Source: Pararhizobium sp. YC-54 (GTDB lineage: Bacteria; Pseudomonadota; Alphaproteobacteria; Rhizobiales; Rhizobiaceae). Taken from it: 64,000 nt of DNA. A program made the translations under genes and the position numbers. Shown here one piece after another: positions 50,920 to 58,499 of the stretch (position 1 is the stretch's first letter; every line of letters begins with the position of its first letter). A model generated the notes under the pieces. It had not been told where the DNA came from. It saw only the letters and a list, made by a program, of their open reading frames with translations, and searched no databases. Where the stretch lies: positions 124,001 to 188,000 of the forward strand of contig NZ_JAOYTH010000006.1 in assembly GCF_025847205.1 (NCBI RefSeq), written 5' to 3'.

Positions 50920-51367
50920 TCGAACGCGAAACCCATATTGTCGAAGTCAATTGAAATATAGTGATCCCGGCCCGGATAGCAAAAGGGAAATTGGCCGGAA
51001 AGCCCGCCGCATAGCGGCTTTTCACTCTTTTAGAGCAAATGATTTCCCTTCCCCCGAACTTAGGCTAGAGCGCTTCATCTTCAAACGGAACCATTCTGCC
51101 GGAAGGAATTTCGGCCAGAACCAAGGAAGATGGCGAAGAGCGTAGCCTAAGCTACGGTCGAGACGGCGGCCGCCGGTAATGGCCGAAATTCGTCCGGCCC
51201 GAAGGGTTGGCTGAAACCGGCCGTCCGCAGCGTCGGCCGGCTTGCGCGATGGTTCGGCATCGCTCTGCGCCGGCCTTCTTACGGCCCGGCCGGTTTGAGC
51301 CAACAGAATTGCTTCCGTTTGAAGATGAAACGCTCTAGAAGGCTGACAAACATCACAGGAGTTCATG
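50920..51367. other. Intergenic region between hrcA and rph
   Basis: 448 bases. The part next to hrcA (50920-51005) is AT-rich and probably holds its promoter. TTTAGAGCAAATGATTT at about 51029 resembles the start of other TAGAGC-type rhizobial repeats. Positions 51066-51337 are the large palindromic element copy B. The rph ribosome site CAGGAG ends the region. No gene is visible. Confidence 0.6.
51066..51337 (+). repeat. 272-nt nested-palindrome element (copy B), same architecture as copy A
   Basis: The outer inverted repeats 51066-51098 and 51304-51337 match at about 31 of 34 positions, beginning TAGAGCG and with ATTCTG at the inner end. They enclose hairpin X (51099-51197) and hairpin Y (51207-51303). 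Hairpin X has a CCGGA..GAATTTCGGCC stem and a CGTAGC/GCTACG tip. Hairpin Y has TTGGCTGAAACCGGCCG pairing with its partner at 16 of 17 positions and a GCGATG/CATCGC tip. Read on the minus strand the order is the same as in copy A, and hairpin Y aligns with A hairpin 1 without gaps (77 of 97). It lies between the divergent hrcA and rph genes, ending 27 bases before the rph start region. Confidence 0.9.
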
Positions 51368-52087
51368 ATGCGGCCCTCCGGCAGAAAAACCGACCAGATG
51401 CGCAAGGTTTCCTTCGAGCGCAACGTTTCCAAGCACGCAGAAGGATCCTGCCTCGTCAAGTTCGGCGACACGCATGTGTTGGTGACGGCAAGCCTGGAAG
51501 AAAAGACGCCGCCATGGCTGCGCAACAGCGGCAAGGGCTGGGTCACCGCCGAATACGGCATGCTGCCGCGCGCCACCGGCGAGCGCATGAAGCGCGAGGC
51601 AGCCTCTGGCAAACAGAGCGGCCGCACCCAGGAAATCCAGCGCCTGATCGGCCGTTCATTGCGCGCGGTGGTCGACCTGCAGGCGCTGGGCGAACGTCAG
51701 ATCTCGATTGACTGCGACGTCATCCAGGCCGATGGCGGCACTCGCACCGCCTCGATCACCGGCGCCTGGATTGCGCTGCGCGATTGCCTCGCCTGGATGG
51801 AAGCACGCAACATGATCAAGGTGGAAAAGGTCCTGAAGGACCATATCGCTGCGATCTCCTGCGGCATCTTCGCCAACCAGCCGGTGATCGATCTCGATTA
51901 TCTGGAAGACTCCGCCGCTGAGACCGACGCCAATTTCGTCATCACCGGCTCGGGCGGCATCGTCGAGATCCAGGGCACGGCGGAAGGCAAGCCCTTTTCC
52001 GAAGAGGAATTCGGCACGCTGCTCGGCCTTGCCAAGAATGGCATTGCCGACCTGGTGGGCATGCAGAAGCAGGCAATCGGGGGCTGA
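51368..52087 (+). CDS. rph: Ribonuclease PH
   Basis: 3'-to-5' phosphorolytic exoribonuclease of 239 aa that trims tRNA 3' ends. The N-terminus [19 protein letters not shown] is typical, and the phosphate site is in [29 protein letters not shown], shown here only by its core [15 protein letters not shown] use the second of two adjacent ATGs (51368) because AGGAG is then correctly spaced. It is the first gene of the rightward rph-VOC-rdgB-hemW run. Confidence 0.96.
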   Translation: MRPSGRKTDQMRKVSFERNVSKHAEGSCLVKFGDTHVLVTASLEEKTPPWLRNSGKGWVTAEYGMLPRATGERMKREAASGKQSGRTQEIQRLIGRSLRAVVDLQALGERQISIDCDVIQADGGTRTASITGAWIALRDCLAWMEARNMIKVEKVLKDHIAAISCGIFANQPVIDLDYLEDSAAETDANFVITGSGGIVEIQGTAEGKPFSEEEFGTLLGLAKNGIADLVGMQKQAIGG

Positions 52088-52111
52088 GGAGCTTAGCGTT
52101 CATGCGATCAA

Positions 52112-52228
52112 TGCCCCTCATCCGCCCTATCGGGCACCTTCTCCCCGTCGTGACGGGGAGAAGGACCAGACGGCAATCTCGGTCGTCCCCTCTCCCCGCG
52201 CGCGGGGAGAGGGCTAGGGTGAGGGGCA
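52112..52228. repeat. CCCCTCATCC-type palindromic repeat with two internal hairpins
   Basis: The outer arms TGCCCCTCATCC (52112-52123) and GGGTGAGGGGCA (52217-52228) enclose a 12-bp-stem hairpin (52137-52164) and a perfect 26-nt palindrome (52188-52213). The layout is again one outer stem with two inner hairpins, although the sequence is unrelated to copies A and B. The type is one I recall as frequent between genes in Rhizobiales. Its right edge is six bases from the ATG of the VOC gene. Confidence 0.8.
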
Positions 52229-52234
52229 CGGCGC

Positions 52235-52654
52235 ATGAGTGAACTGAAATTCGAAGGCGTTCTGGAGACGGCGCTCTATGTTGACGATCTCGACCGGGCG
52301 GAGGCGTTTTACGGCTCCGTTCTCGGCCTTGGGAAAATCAGCCGCGGCGGCAACCGGCATGTCTTCTTCCGTTGCGGCCCTGGCGTGCTTCTGCTGTTTA
52401 ATGCGGCGGAAACGATGAAACCGCCGCCGCCGGATGGATTGCACGTTCCACCGCATGGAACGCATGGTCCGGGGCATATGTGCTTCCGGGTCGCAGCCGG
52501 TGATCTCGATGCCTGGAAAGAAAAGCTGTCGGGAGTCGGGATTGCGATCGAATCCGAAGTGCTTTGGCCATCGGGGGCCCGCTCCTTCTATTTCCGCGAT
52601 CCGGCAGGAAACAGCCTGGAATGCGCCGAGGCCAGCCTCTGGGCTATCGACTGA
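52235..52654 (+). CDS. VOC-superfamily (glyoxalase/dioxygenase-like) protein
   Basis: Protein of 139 aa with a single-chain VOC fold: [21 protein letters not shown] at the start (shown as [19 protein letters not shown]), then [18 protein letters not shown], and [16 protein letters not shown] at the end. Metal ligands would be a His/Glu set such as HMCF and LECAE. It is too general for a substrate. It interrupts the usual direct rph-rdgB order, and its start codon follows the 52112-52228 repeat by six bases, leaving no Shine-Dalgarno sequence. Translation may therefore rely on the structure or on coupling. Confidence 0.85.
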   Translation: MSELKFEGVLETALYVDDLDRAEAFYGSVLGLGKISRGGNRHVFFRCGPGVLLLFNAAETMKPPPPDGLHVPPHGTHGPGHMCFRVAAGDLDAWKEKLSGVGIAIESEVLWPSGARSFYFRDPAGNSLECAEASLWAID

Positions 52655-52691
52655 CACGAATGGGCGGGACCCGCCGGATGAGAAAGACGTC

Positions 52692-53336
52692 ATGCGCAAG
52701 CTTGAAGACAAGACCCTGATCGTTGCCAGCCACAATGCCGGCAAGATCCGCGAAATCCGCGACCTGATCGGCCCGATGGGCTTCGAGGCCAAATCCGCTG
52801 CGGACCTCAATTTCGTCGAACCGGACGAGACCGGCATGACATTCGAGGAGAATGCCACGATCAAGGCGCTGGCCTCGGCGAAAGCCTCCGGCCTTCCGGC
52901 GCTTTCGGACGATTCCGGGCTCGTCGTCGATGCGCTGAACGGCGATCCGGGCGTCTACACCGCCAATTGGGCGGAGACCGCCGACGGCACGCGTGATTTT
53001 GCCATGGCGATGGAAAAGGTCGAGACCGCCATCCAGGAGGCCGGAGCCACGGCCTTCGACCGGCGCACCGGCCGCTTCGTCTCGGTGCTTTGCCTCGCCT
53101 GGCCGGACGGCCATGTCGAGTTGTTCCGTGGTGAAGTCGAAGGCCACATCGTCTGGCCGCCGCGCGGCACGCAAGGATTTGGTTACGACCCGGTCTTTCA
53201 ACCGCTCGGCTACGACACCACATTCGGCGAAATGAGTGCCGAGGAAAAGCACGGCTGGAAGCCGGGTGACGCCGAGGCGCTTTCGCATCGGGCGCGGGCG
53301 TTCAAGCTTTTTGCAGAGACGTGCCTGAGTGCGTAA
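52692..53336 (+). CDS. rdgB: dITP/XTP pyrophosphatase (RdgB/HAM1)
   Basis: House-cleaning nucleotide pyrophosphatase of 214 aa that removes dITP, ITP and XTP. The N-terminal motif [15 protein letters not shown] and the catalytic [15 protein letters not shown] are intact, as is [10 protein letters not shown]. The start at 52692 is followed at once by the first beta strand. It is followed by hemW 89 bases later, the conserved rph-rdgB-hemW order apart from the inserted VOC gene. Confidence 0.95.
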   Translation: MRKLEDKTLIVASHNAGKIREIRDLIGPMGFEAKSAADLNFVEPDETGMTFEENATIKALASAKASGLPALSDDSGLVVDALNGDPGVYTANWAETADGTRDFAMAMEKVETAIQEAGATAFDRRTGRFVSVLCLAWPDGHVELFRGEVEGHIVWPPRGTQGFGYDPVFQPLGYDTTFGEMSAEEKHGWKPGDAEALSHRARAFKLFAETCLSA

Positions 53337-53425
53337 AGTGACGGCGTGGCAGGTTTCCGCGCCAGCAAGCAAGTATCGCCTAACCCAACGCGCCGTGCCC
53401 TGGCGCCTGAAAGACCCAAAACAGA

Positions 53426-54601
53426 ATGGCCACTTTTTCTTCCATCGGCGACAGCAAGGAACCCGGTTTCGGGGTCTATGTGCATTGGCCCTTCTGTGCT
53501 GCCAAATGTCCCTATTGCGACTTCAACAGCCATGTCCGGCATCAGCCGGTCGACCAGCCGCGTTTCGTCAGCGCCTTTCTGACTGAAATGGCGGCGATGC
53601 GGCATATGTCAGGCCCGCGCACCGTTACCAGCATCTTCATGGGCGGCGGCACACCGTCGCTGATGAACCCGGCGACCGTCGAGGCCGTTCTCGACGGCAT
53701 CGCCAATCTCTGGCACGTGCCCGACGGCATCGAGATCACCATGGAGGCCAACCCCTCCAGCGTCGAGGCGACCCGTTTCCGCGGCTATCGCGCCGCCGGC
53801 GTCAACCGGGTTTCGCTCGGCGTTCAGGCGCTGAACGACCGGGACCTCAAATTTCTCGGCCGGCTGCACAATGTCGAGGATGCATTGAAGGCGATCGGGC
53901 TGGCGCGCGACATCTTTCCGCGCATGTCCTTCGACCTCATCTACGCTCGCCCGAACCAGACCGTCGAGGCCTGGGAACAGGAACTGAAACAGGCCGTCTC
54001 CTATGCCGTCGATCACCTGTCGCTCTACCAGCTGACGATCGAGGAAGGCACGCCCTTCTACGGCCTTCACAAGGCAGGCAAGCTGATCGTGCCCGACGGC
54101 GAGCATTCCGCCGTGCTTTACGAGGCGACGCAGGAGATCACCGAAGGTTTCGGGATGCCGGCCTATGAGGTTTCAAACCACGCCGCGCCGGGCGCCGAGA
54201 GCCGCCACAATCTCACTTACTGGCGCTATGGCGACTATGCCGGCATCGGCCCGGGCGCCCATGGCCGCCTGACGCGCGGCCGCGACAAGATCGCGACCGC
54301 AACCGAACGCAAGCCGGAGGACTGGCTGCAGCTGGTCGAGGAACATGGCCATGGCATGGTCGACCAGGAAGTGCTCGGGTTTGGCGAACAGGCCGACGAG
54401 CTGTTGCTGATGGGCCTGCGGCTCAAGGAAGGCATCGACCTCGTGCGCTGGCAGGACCTGTCCGGCCGAGAGCCGGACCCGGACCGCGAACAGTTCCTGA
54501 TCGAACACGGTTTTATCGAGCGGCTGGGCAATTCCCGCCTGCGCTGCACGCCGGCCGGCATGCTGATCCTCGATGCGGTGGTTGCCGACCTCGCCTGCTA
54601 A
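53426..54601 (+). CDS. hemW: Radical SAM heme chaperone HemW
   Basis: HemW of 391 aa, formerly annotated as a coproporphyrinogen III oxidase homologue. The radical SAM cluster is CAAKCPYC (Cys24, 28, 31). GGGTPSLM and the HemN C-terminal domain follow. The family binds heme and inserts it into respiratory proteins; it lacks the extra N-terminal features of true HemN. The end lies in a repeat-rich gap before the convergent marR gene. Confidence 0.93.
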   Translation: MATFSSIGDSKEPGFGVYVHWPFCAAKCPYCDFNSHVRHQPVDQPRFVSAFLTEMAAMRHMSGPRTVTSIFMGGGTPSLMNPATVEAVLDGIANLWHVPDGIEITMEANPSSVEATRFRGYRAAGVNRVSLGVQALNDRDLKFLGRLHNVEDALKAIGLARDIFPRMSFDLIYARPNQTVEAWEQELKQAVSYAVDHLSLYQLTIEEGTPFYGLHKAGKLIVPDGEHSAVLYEATQEITEGFGMPAYEVSNHAAPGAESRHNLTYWRYGDYAGIGPGAHGRLTRGRDKIATATERKPEDWLQLVEEHGHGMVDQEVLGFGEQADELLLMGLRLKEGIDLVRWQDLSGREPDPDREQFLIEHGFIERLGNSRLRCTPAGMLILDAVVADLAC

Positions 54602-54602
54602 A

Positions 54603-54640
54603 GCAATTCCAGCAAAAGTGCGCTGCGCGTCCGGAATTGC
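54603..54640. repeat. Short rhizobial hairpin repeat after hemW
   Basis: GCAATTCC (54603-54610) and GGAATTGC (54633-54640) form an 8-bp stem, followed by GTAAAAACAAAAAG. This is a block I recall in many Rhizobium intergenic regions, often next to a TAGAGCG repeat, as here. Confidence 0.6.
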
Positions 54641-54655
54641 GTAAAAACAAAAAGT

Positions 54656-54703
54656 TAGAGCGTTTTCGCGATTCGGAGAAAAGCGGAAATTCTCCAAGCT
54701 CTA
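54656..54703. repeat. 48-nt TAGAGC...GCTCTA repeat
   Basis: It begins TAGAGCGTTTTCGCG and ends GCTCTA, giving inverted 6-nt termini with TA at each edge, like the large elements at 13910 and 51066. An internal GGAGAA/TTCTCC hairpin is present. On the minus strand its first three bases are the TAG stop codon of the marR gene. Confidence 0.7.
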
Positions 54704-55189
54704 TTCGAACGCAGCGAGAAATTTTCTGGCGATGGTATCGAGCGCCGCCCGCTCGTCCGGATCAAGCAGCGCCGTCAACCGGTGCTGGTTGGCGACATGA
54801 GCTGTCACGGCCCGCTCGACCAGATCGAGCCCTTCCGGCTTTAACGCGATCAGCACGCTGCGGCGGTCTTTCGGATTGGTCAACCGCTCGACGAAGCCTG
54901 CCTTTTCCAGCTGGTCGATGCGGTTGGTCATGGTGCCCGAGGTGATCATCGTCGTTGCCAGGAGATCGCCCGGGGATAACCGGTAGGGCTTGCCGGACCG
55001 CCGCAAAGTCGCCAGCACATCGAAGCTCGCCGACGACAGGCCAAGCTCCAGGAACGTCTTATCGATCTCGCGGCCGAGGTAGGTCGACAGCCGCGCCAGC
55101 CGCCCAAGAAGGCCCATCGGCTCGACGTCGAGGTCCGGCCGCTCCTTACGCCACTGCGTCAGAATTCTATCGACATGATCTTCATCCAT
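54701..55189 (-). CDS. MarR-family regulator (EamA-linked)
   Basis: Winged-helix regulator of 162 aa. The core is SSASFDVLATLRRSGKPYRLSPG followed by TTMITSGTMTNRIDQLEKAGF (each partly listed: TTMITSGTMTNRIDQLEKAG) and the wing RLTNPKDRRSVLIALKPEG. It is divergent from the EamA exporter gene and almost certainly autoregulates and controls it through the palindromes at 55211-55226 and 55248-55263. The C-terminus ends at a repeat-derived TAG stop, so the protein may be a few residues different from relatives. Confidence 0.9.
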   Translation of the reverse strand: MDEDHVDRILTQWRKERPDLDVEPMGLLGRLARLSTYLGREIDKTFLELGLSSASFDVLATLRRSGKPYRLSPGDLLATTMITSGTMTNRIDQLEKAGFVERLTNPKDRRSVLIALKPEGLDLVERAVTAHVANQHRLTALLDPDERAALDTIARKFLAAFE

Positions 55190-55210
55190 GGTTTGTGGTA
55201 GGCAAAATTC

Positions 55211-55226
55211 ATCTTGACGTCAAGAT
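55211..55226. promoter_or_regulatory. MarR operator 1 (perfect palindrome)
   Basis: ATCTTGACGTCAAGAT is a perfect 16-bp dyad in the divergent marR/EamA gap. It also contains a TTGACG that could be the -35 box of the EamA gene. Confidence 0.75.
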
Positions 55227-55247
55227 AATCACTGTTATCGTGGCTTT

Positions 55248-55263
55248 ATCTTGAAATCGAGAT
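55248..55263. promoter_or_regulatory. MarR operator 2
   Basis: ATCTTGAAATCGAGAT repeats the ATCTTGA half-site and is self-complementary at 12 of 16 positions. Its centre is 37 bp from operator 1, and it ends seven bases before the EamA start codon. Confidence 0.65.
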
Positions 55264-55270
55264 ACTTCAA

Positions 55271-56194
55271 ATGAAGATAAAATCCTCTTCCCTCACCGAT
55301 ATCGGCCTGACCGCCATCGCGCCCGCCATCTGGGGCAGCACCTATCTGGTCACCACCGAATTCCTGCCGCACGGTTATCCGCTAACCGTTGCCATGCTGC
55401 GCGCCCTGCCGGCAGGCCTCATCCTGCTGCTGATTGTCCGGCAGTTGCCACAGGGCATATGGTGGGCGCGCAGCTTCATCCTCGGCGCGCTCAACTTCTC
55501 GTTCTTCTGGGCAATGCTGTTTGTCTCGGCCTATCGCCTGCCCGGCGGTGTCGCGGCGACCGTCGGCGCCATCCAGCCGCTGATCGTCGTCATGCTGGCG
55601 CGGCTGCTGATCGGCACGCCGGTTAAGACGATGGCCATTGTTGCAGGCATTGTCGGCATGGCAGGCGTTGGACTGCTGGTGCTGACACCCGGAGCGGCTC
55701 TCGACCCTATCGGCATCCTTGCCGGGCTGGCAGGAGCGGTGTCCATGGCGTTTGGAACGGTGCTGACGCGCCACTGGGCGCCGCCGGTCACGAGCCTGAC
55801 CTTTACCGCGTGGCAGCTGACCGCCGGTGGCCTGTTGCTGCTGCCCGTGGCCCTCCTGTTCGAGCCGGCCCTGCCGGTGCCGACCATGGCCAATGTGCTT
55901 GGCATCGCCTGGCTCGGACTGATCGGCGCCGCCTTCACCTATCTATTGTGGTTTCGCGGCCTCGCAAAGCTTGAGCCGGCGGCCGTCGCCTCGCTCGGCT
56001 TCCTCAGCCCGCTGGTGGCAACGCTGCTTGGATGGGGTGCGCTCGGCCAGGACCTGACGCCGCTGCAGATTGCCGGCATGGCCGCCGTGCTGGCGAGCGT
56101 GTGGCTTGGACAACGGGCGCAGATGGCACTGGGCCCTGCGGCGGCCCTCGTGGCGAAGCCTGTCAGCCCCTACGGCGCCGCGCGTCATTCATGA
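55271..56194 (+). CDS. EamA/DMT-family transporter
   Basis: Inner-membrane drug/metabolite exporter of 307 aa with about ten spans in two EamA repeats (start APAIWGSTYLVTTEFLP; second repeat after LAGAVSMAFGTVLTRHWAP). The ATG at 55271 directly follows operator 2 and has no good Shine-Dalgarno sequence. It is controlled most probably by the divergent MarR protein. The substrate is unknown; exporters of amino acids, sugars or toxic compounds all have this fold. Confidence 0.9.
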   Translation: MKIKSSSLTDIGLTAIAPAIWGSTYLVTTEFLPHGYPLTVAMLRALPAGLILLLIVRQLPQGIWWARSFILGALNFSFFWAMLFVSAYRLPGGVAATVGAIQPLIVVMLARLLIGTPVKTMAIVAGIVGMAGVGLLVLTPGAALDPIGILAGLAGAVSMAFGTVLTRHWAPPVTSLTFTAWQLTAGGLLLLPVALLFEPALPVPTMANVLGIAWLGLIGAAFTYLLWFRGLAKLEPAAVASLGFLSPLVATLLGWGALGQDLTPLQIAGMAAVLASVWLGQRAQMALGPAAALVAKPVSPYGAARHS

Positions 56195-56227
56195 CGCGCA
56201 AAGGTCGCTGTAGCACTTTAAGTTACG

Positions 56228-56270
56228 GCATAATTTTTCCGTAAATCGATTCCGATTTACGGAATTATGC
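56228..56270. repeat. GCATAATT...AATTATGC palindrome
   Basis: 21 nt at 56228-56248 pair with 18 nt at 56253-56270 (CCGTAAATCG/CGATTTACGG core, GCATAATT/AATTATGC base) around a 4-nt loop with one bulge. It resembles a hairpin repeat I recall in rhizobial genomes. It ends four bases from the decayed proC-like fragment. Confidence 0.65.
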
Positions 56271-56273
56271 AAT

Positions 56274-56402
56274 AGCGGCCTTATCCCTCGCAGCCGCAGA
56301 TCGGCGGGCGCGACGAACCCCATGGCAAGCACTGGGCGAAGCAAGGCCTGCCCCGCCCAGCCAGCCGGTTCCGCCGATGACCCCGAGCGTGGTCAAGCCC
56401 AT
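56274..56402 (-). pseudogene. Remnant of a proC-like (pyrroline-5-carboxylate reductase family) gene
   Basis: The ATG at 56402, just inside the aminopeptidase stop region, opens TTLGVIGGTGWLGG, the N-terminal NAD(P) loop of ProC-type proteins. The frame then breaks at a GGGG run (about 56351-56354). In the shifted frame the sequence continues as QALLRPVLAMGFVAPADLRL, which fits the next strand and helix of the same family. Coding similarity stops at the palindrome 56228-56270; the rest of the gene (about 220 codons) is missing. A frameshifted, truncated gene is the simplest reading. Confidence 0.65.
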
Positions 56403-57646
56403 TCGCCCTTGCGCATCACCGGAACCTTGGCGCCATCCGAGCGAATACCATCGATATCGACGTCGCCGGAACCGATCATCCAGTCGATATGGATCAGGCT
56501 GGAATTGCCGCCCTGCGCCGCGATCTGTTCCGGGGTGAGCGATGCGCCATCGAGGAAGCATTTCGAATAGCACTGGCCAAGCGCGATGTGGCAGGAGGCA
56601 TTTTCATCGAACAGCGTGTTGTAGAACAGGACGCCGCTGGCCGAGATCGGCGAGGAATGCGGCACCAGCGCCACCTCGCCGAGACGCCGCGCGCCCTCGT
56701 CCGTGTCCAGGACCTTGTTCAGCACCTCTTCGCCTTTCGTCGCCCTGGCCTCGACGATGCGGCCGCCTTCAAAGCGGACCTGGATATTGTCGATCAGTGT
56801 GCCCTGATGCGACAGCGGCTTGGTGCTCGATACATGGCCTTCGACCCGCAGCGCATGCGGCGTGGTAAAGACTTCCTCGGTCGGAATGTTGGGATTGCAG
56901 GTGATGCCGTTCTTCGCCGTCGAGGCGCCGCCATGCCATTCGTGACCATCGGCGAGCCCAACCGTCAGGTCCGTGCCCGGGCCGGTGAAATGCAGAGCGG
57001 AAAAACGCTCGCCGTTCAGCCATGCGGAACGCTTGGCAAGATTGGCGTTGTGCTCGCCCCAGGCGGCAATCGGGTCAGTGACATCGACGCGGGAGGCGGC
57101 AAAGATCGCGTTGGCGAGCTTTTCAACGGCGACCTGCTCGGCATCGCCCGGGAACATCTGTTTAGCCCAGGCAGGGTTGGGATAGGAGACGATGTTCCAG
57201 TTGATGTCGAAATTGGAGATTTTTTCAAGCGCCGGCTTGTAGGCCATCGACATCGCCTTGTTGGCGCGCGCCACCTTGGCGGGGTCCTGCGCCGCCAGCA
57301 TCATCGGATTGTCGCCGGAAATGGCAAGGCGTGCGGTATTGTTGCCAAAGGCCTTGGCCATGCCGTCGTAAAGCCAGCCGCTGGCCTTGTCGAAGCTTTC
57401 ATCAGGGGCATGGGCGTAGCGGGCAAGCGTTGTTTCTTCGTCGGAATAGAACGTCGTCACCAGGCCGGCCCCGGCGATATAGGCATGCTTGGTGATCAGC
57501 CGCACCAGCGGCAGCGCCGCGACCGGCGCCGTGATCAGGAGATCCTGCCCGCGCTCGAGCCGAAGCCCCACCTTGATGGCGACTTCGGCGAGCTTGTCGA
57601 GTTTGACCGGATCGATGGCTTGATGGGCGGTGGAATGGAAGGTCAT
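56393..57646 (-). CDS. Aminopeptidase, M29 family
   Basis: Metallo-aminopeptidase of 417 aa of the thermophilic aminopeptidase T/PepS type. Family features are ALPLVRLITKHAYIAGA, the metal-ligand segment NIPTEEVFTTPHALRVEG, ALVPHSSPISASG and, near the end, SSLIHIDWMIGSGDVDIDG. The start at 57646 has AGCAGGATATGCG upstream; an ATG 33 bases earlier is less likely. It removes N-terminal residues from peptides in the cytoplasm. The proC-like remnant overlaps its last bases, suggesting an old two-gene unit. Confidence 0.92.
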   Translation of the reverse strand: MTFHSTAHQAIDPVKLDKLAEVAIKVGLRLERGQDLLITAPVAALPLVRLITKHAYIAGAGLVTTFYSDEETTLARYAHAPDESFDKASGWLYDGMAKAFGNNTARLAISGDNPMMLAAQDPAKVARANKAMSMAYKPALEKISNFDINWNIVSYPNPAWAKQMFPGDAEQVAVEKLANAIFAASRVDVTDPIAAWGEHNANLAKRSAWLNGERFSALHFTGPGTDLTVGLADGHEWHGGASTAKNGITCNPNIPTEEVFTTPHALRVEGHVSSTKPLSHQGTLIDNIQVRFEGGRIVEARATKGEEVLNKVLDTDEGARRLGEVALVPHSSPISASGVLFYNTLFDENASCHIALGQCYSKCFLDGASLTPEQIAAQGGNSSLIHIDWMIGSGDVDIDGIRSDGAKVPVMRKGEWA

Positions 57647-57730
57647 CGCATATCCTGCTGGCTGGTTTTTCCGAACCACAGATGTAATGCGGTTCGGACC
57701 AAAACAGAAGGCTTTTGCGATGGCCGCCGG

Positions 57731-58420
57731 TCAGGCCGCGATCTTGCTGTGCGTCAAGAGATAGGCGCCATGATGCTGCAGGAAGGCGATCAACCGCTCG
57801 GGATAATCCGCTGTTACCGCATCCACCACGCTCGGACGGACGGCAAGTGCCTGGCGCCAGAGATTGACGCGCGGTAACCCATCGAAGATGCCACTTGGGA
57901 AAAGCGCCTCGAACAGCTCGAAATAGCGGAACACCGGCGCAAAGACGGCATCGACCATGCTGAACTGTGCGCCGGCGAAATACGGCCCGTCTCCAAGTTC
58001 TTGCTCAAGCGTCGCGAACTTGGCTTTCAGCACCTGACGCTTGACCTCGAACGCCGCCGCATCCTTCGTCGTCTCGTAGCCCCAGAGATCGGCAAGGATG
58101 GAGGAACCGAATTCCATCCAGCCGCGATGCCGGGCGCGCAACAAGGGGTCTGCGGGATGGAGCGCCGGGCCGCCTTGGGTTTCCTCGAGATATTCGCAGA
58201 TCACGGCGCTTTCAAACAGGATCGCATCGGCGCGGCCGCGCGGGACAGCCAGCAGCGGCACCTTGCCGAGCGGCGAGATACGCAGGAACCAATCCGGCTT
58301 TGCGGCAAGATCGACATAGGTCCGCTCGAAGGCGACGCCCTTTTCCGACAGGACGATCGAGGCGCGCTGAACATAGGGGCAGAGATGGTGACTGATGAGG
58401 GTAAGGACTTTCGAGTGCAT
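57731..58420 (-). CDS. Glutathione S-transferase
   Basis: GST of 229 aa. The thioredoxin-like N-terminal domain has SHHLCPYVQRASIVLSEKG with a CPY redox-type start. The glutathione contact ISPLGKVPLLAVPRG and the ESAVICEYLEE motif come next, then the helical C-terminal domain. The CPxx motif suggests an omega/lambda-like enzyme with a catalytic Cys (thioltransferase activity) rather than a classical Ser/Tyr GST. The start at 58420 follows GGAGCCTTACC. It is divergent from a MarR gene, which probably regulates it. Confidence 0.9.
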   Translation of the reverse strand: MHSKVLTLISHHLCPYVQRASIVLSEKGVAFERTYVDLAAKPDWFLRISPLGKVPLLAVPRGRADAILFESAVICEYLEETQGGPALHPADPLLRARHRGWMEFGSSILADLWGYETTKDAAAFEVKRQVLKAKFATLEQELGDGPYFAGAQFSMVDAVFAPVFRYFELFEALFPSGIFDGLPRVNLWRQALAVRPSVVDAVTADYPERLIAFLQHHGAYLLTHSKIAA

Positions 58421-58441
58421 GGTAAGGCTCCAGCTTATTAG

Positions 58442-58453
58442 ATGCAGTTGCAT
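58442..58453. promoter_or_regulatory. MarR operator candidate 1 (GST/marR gap)
   Basis: ATGCAGTTGCAT has perfect ATGCA/TGCAT arms around two bases, 21 bases upstream of the GST start. It shares the ATGCAT-type core with the palindrome at 58488-58499. Confidence 0.5.
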
Positions 58454-58487
58454 ATATTACCATTTGCCAATCGCGTCAAGATAGATG

Positions 58488-58499
58488 TAAATGCATTTA
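58488..58499. promoter_or_regulatory. MarR operator candidate 2 (overlaps marR start)
   Basis: TAAATGCATTTA is a perfect 12-bp palindrome whose last base is the A of the proposed MarR start codon, so a bound repressor would block its own translation start or promoter. Confidence 0.5.

Noticed and set aside
50920..51005. CIRCE element for HrcA
   Set aside because: No TTAGCACTC-N9-GAGTGCTAA-like inverted repeat is present before hrcA or grpE.
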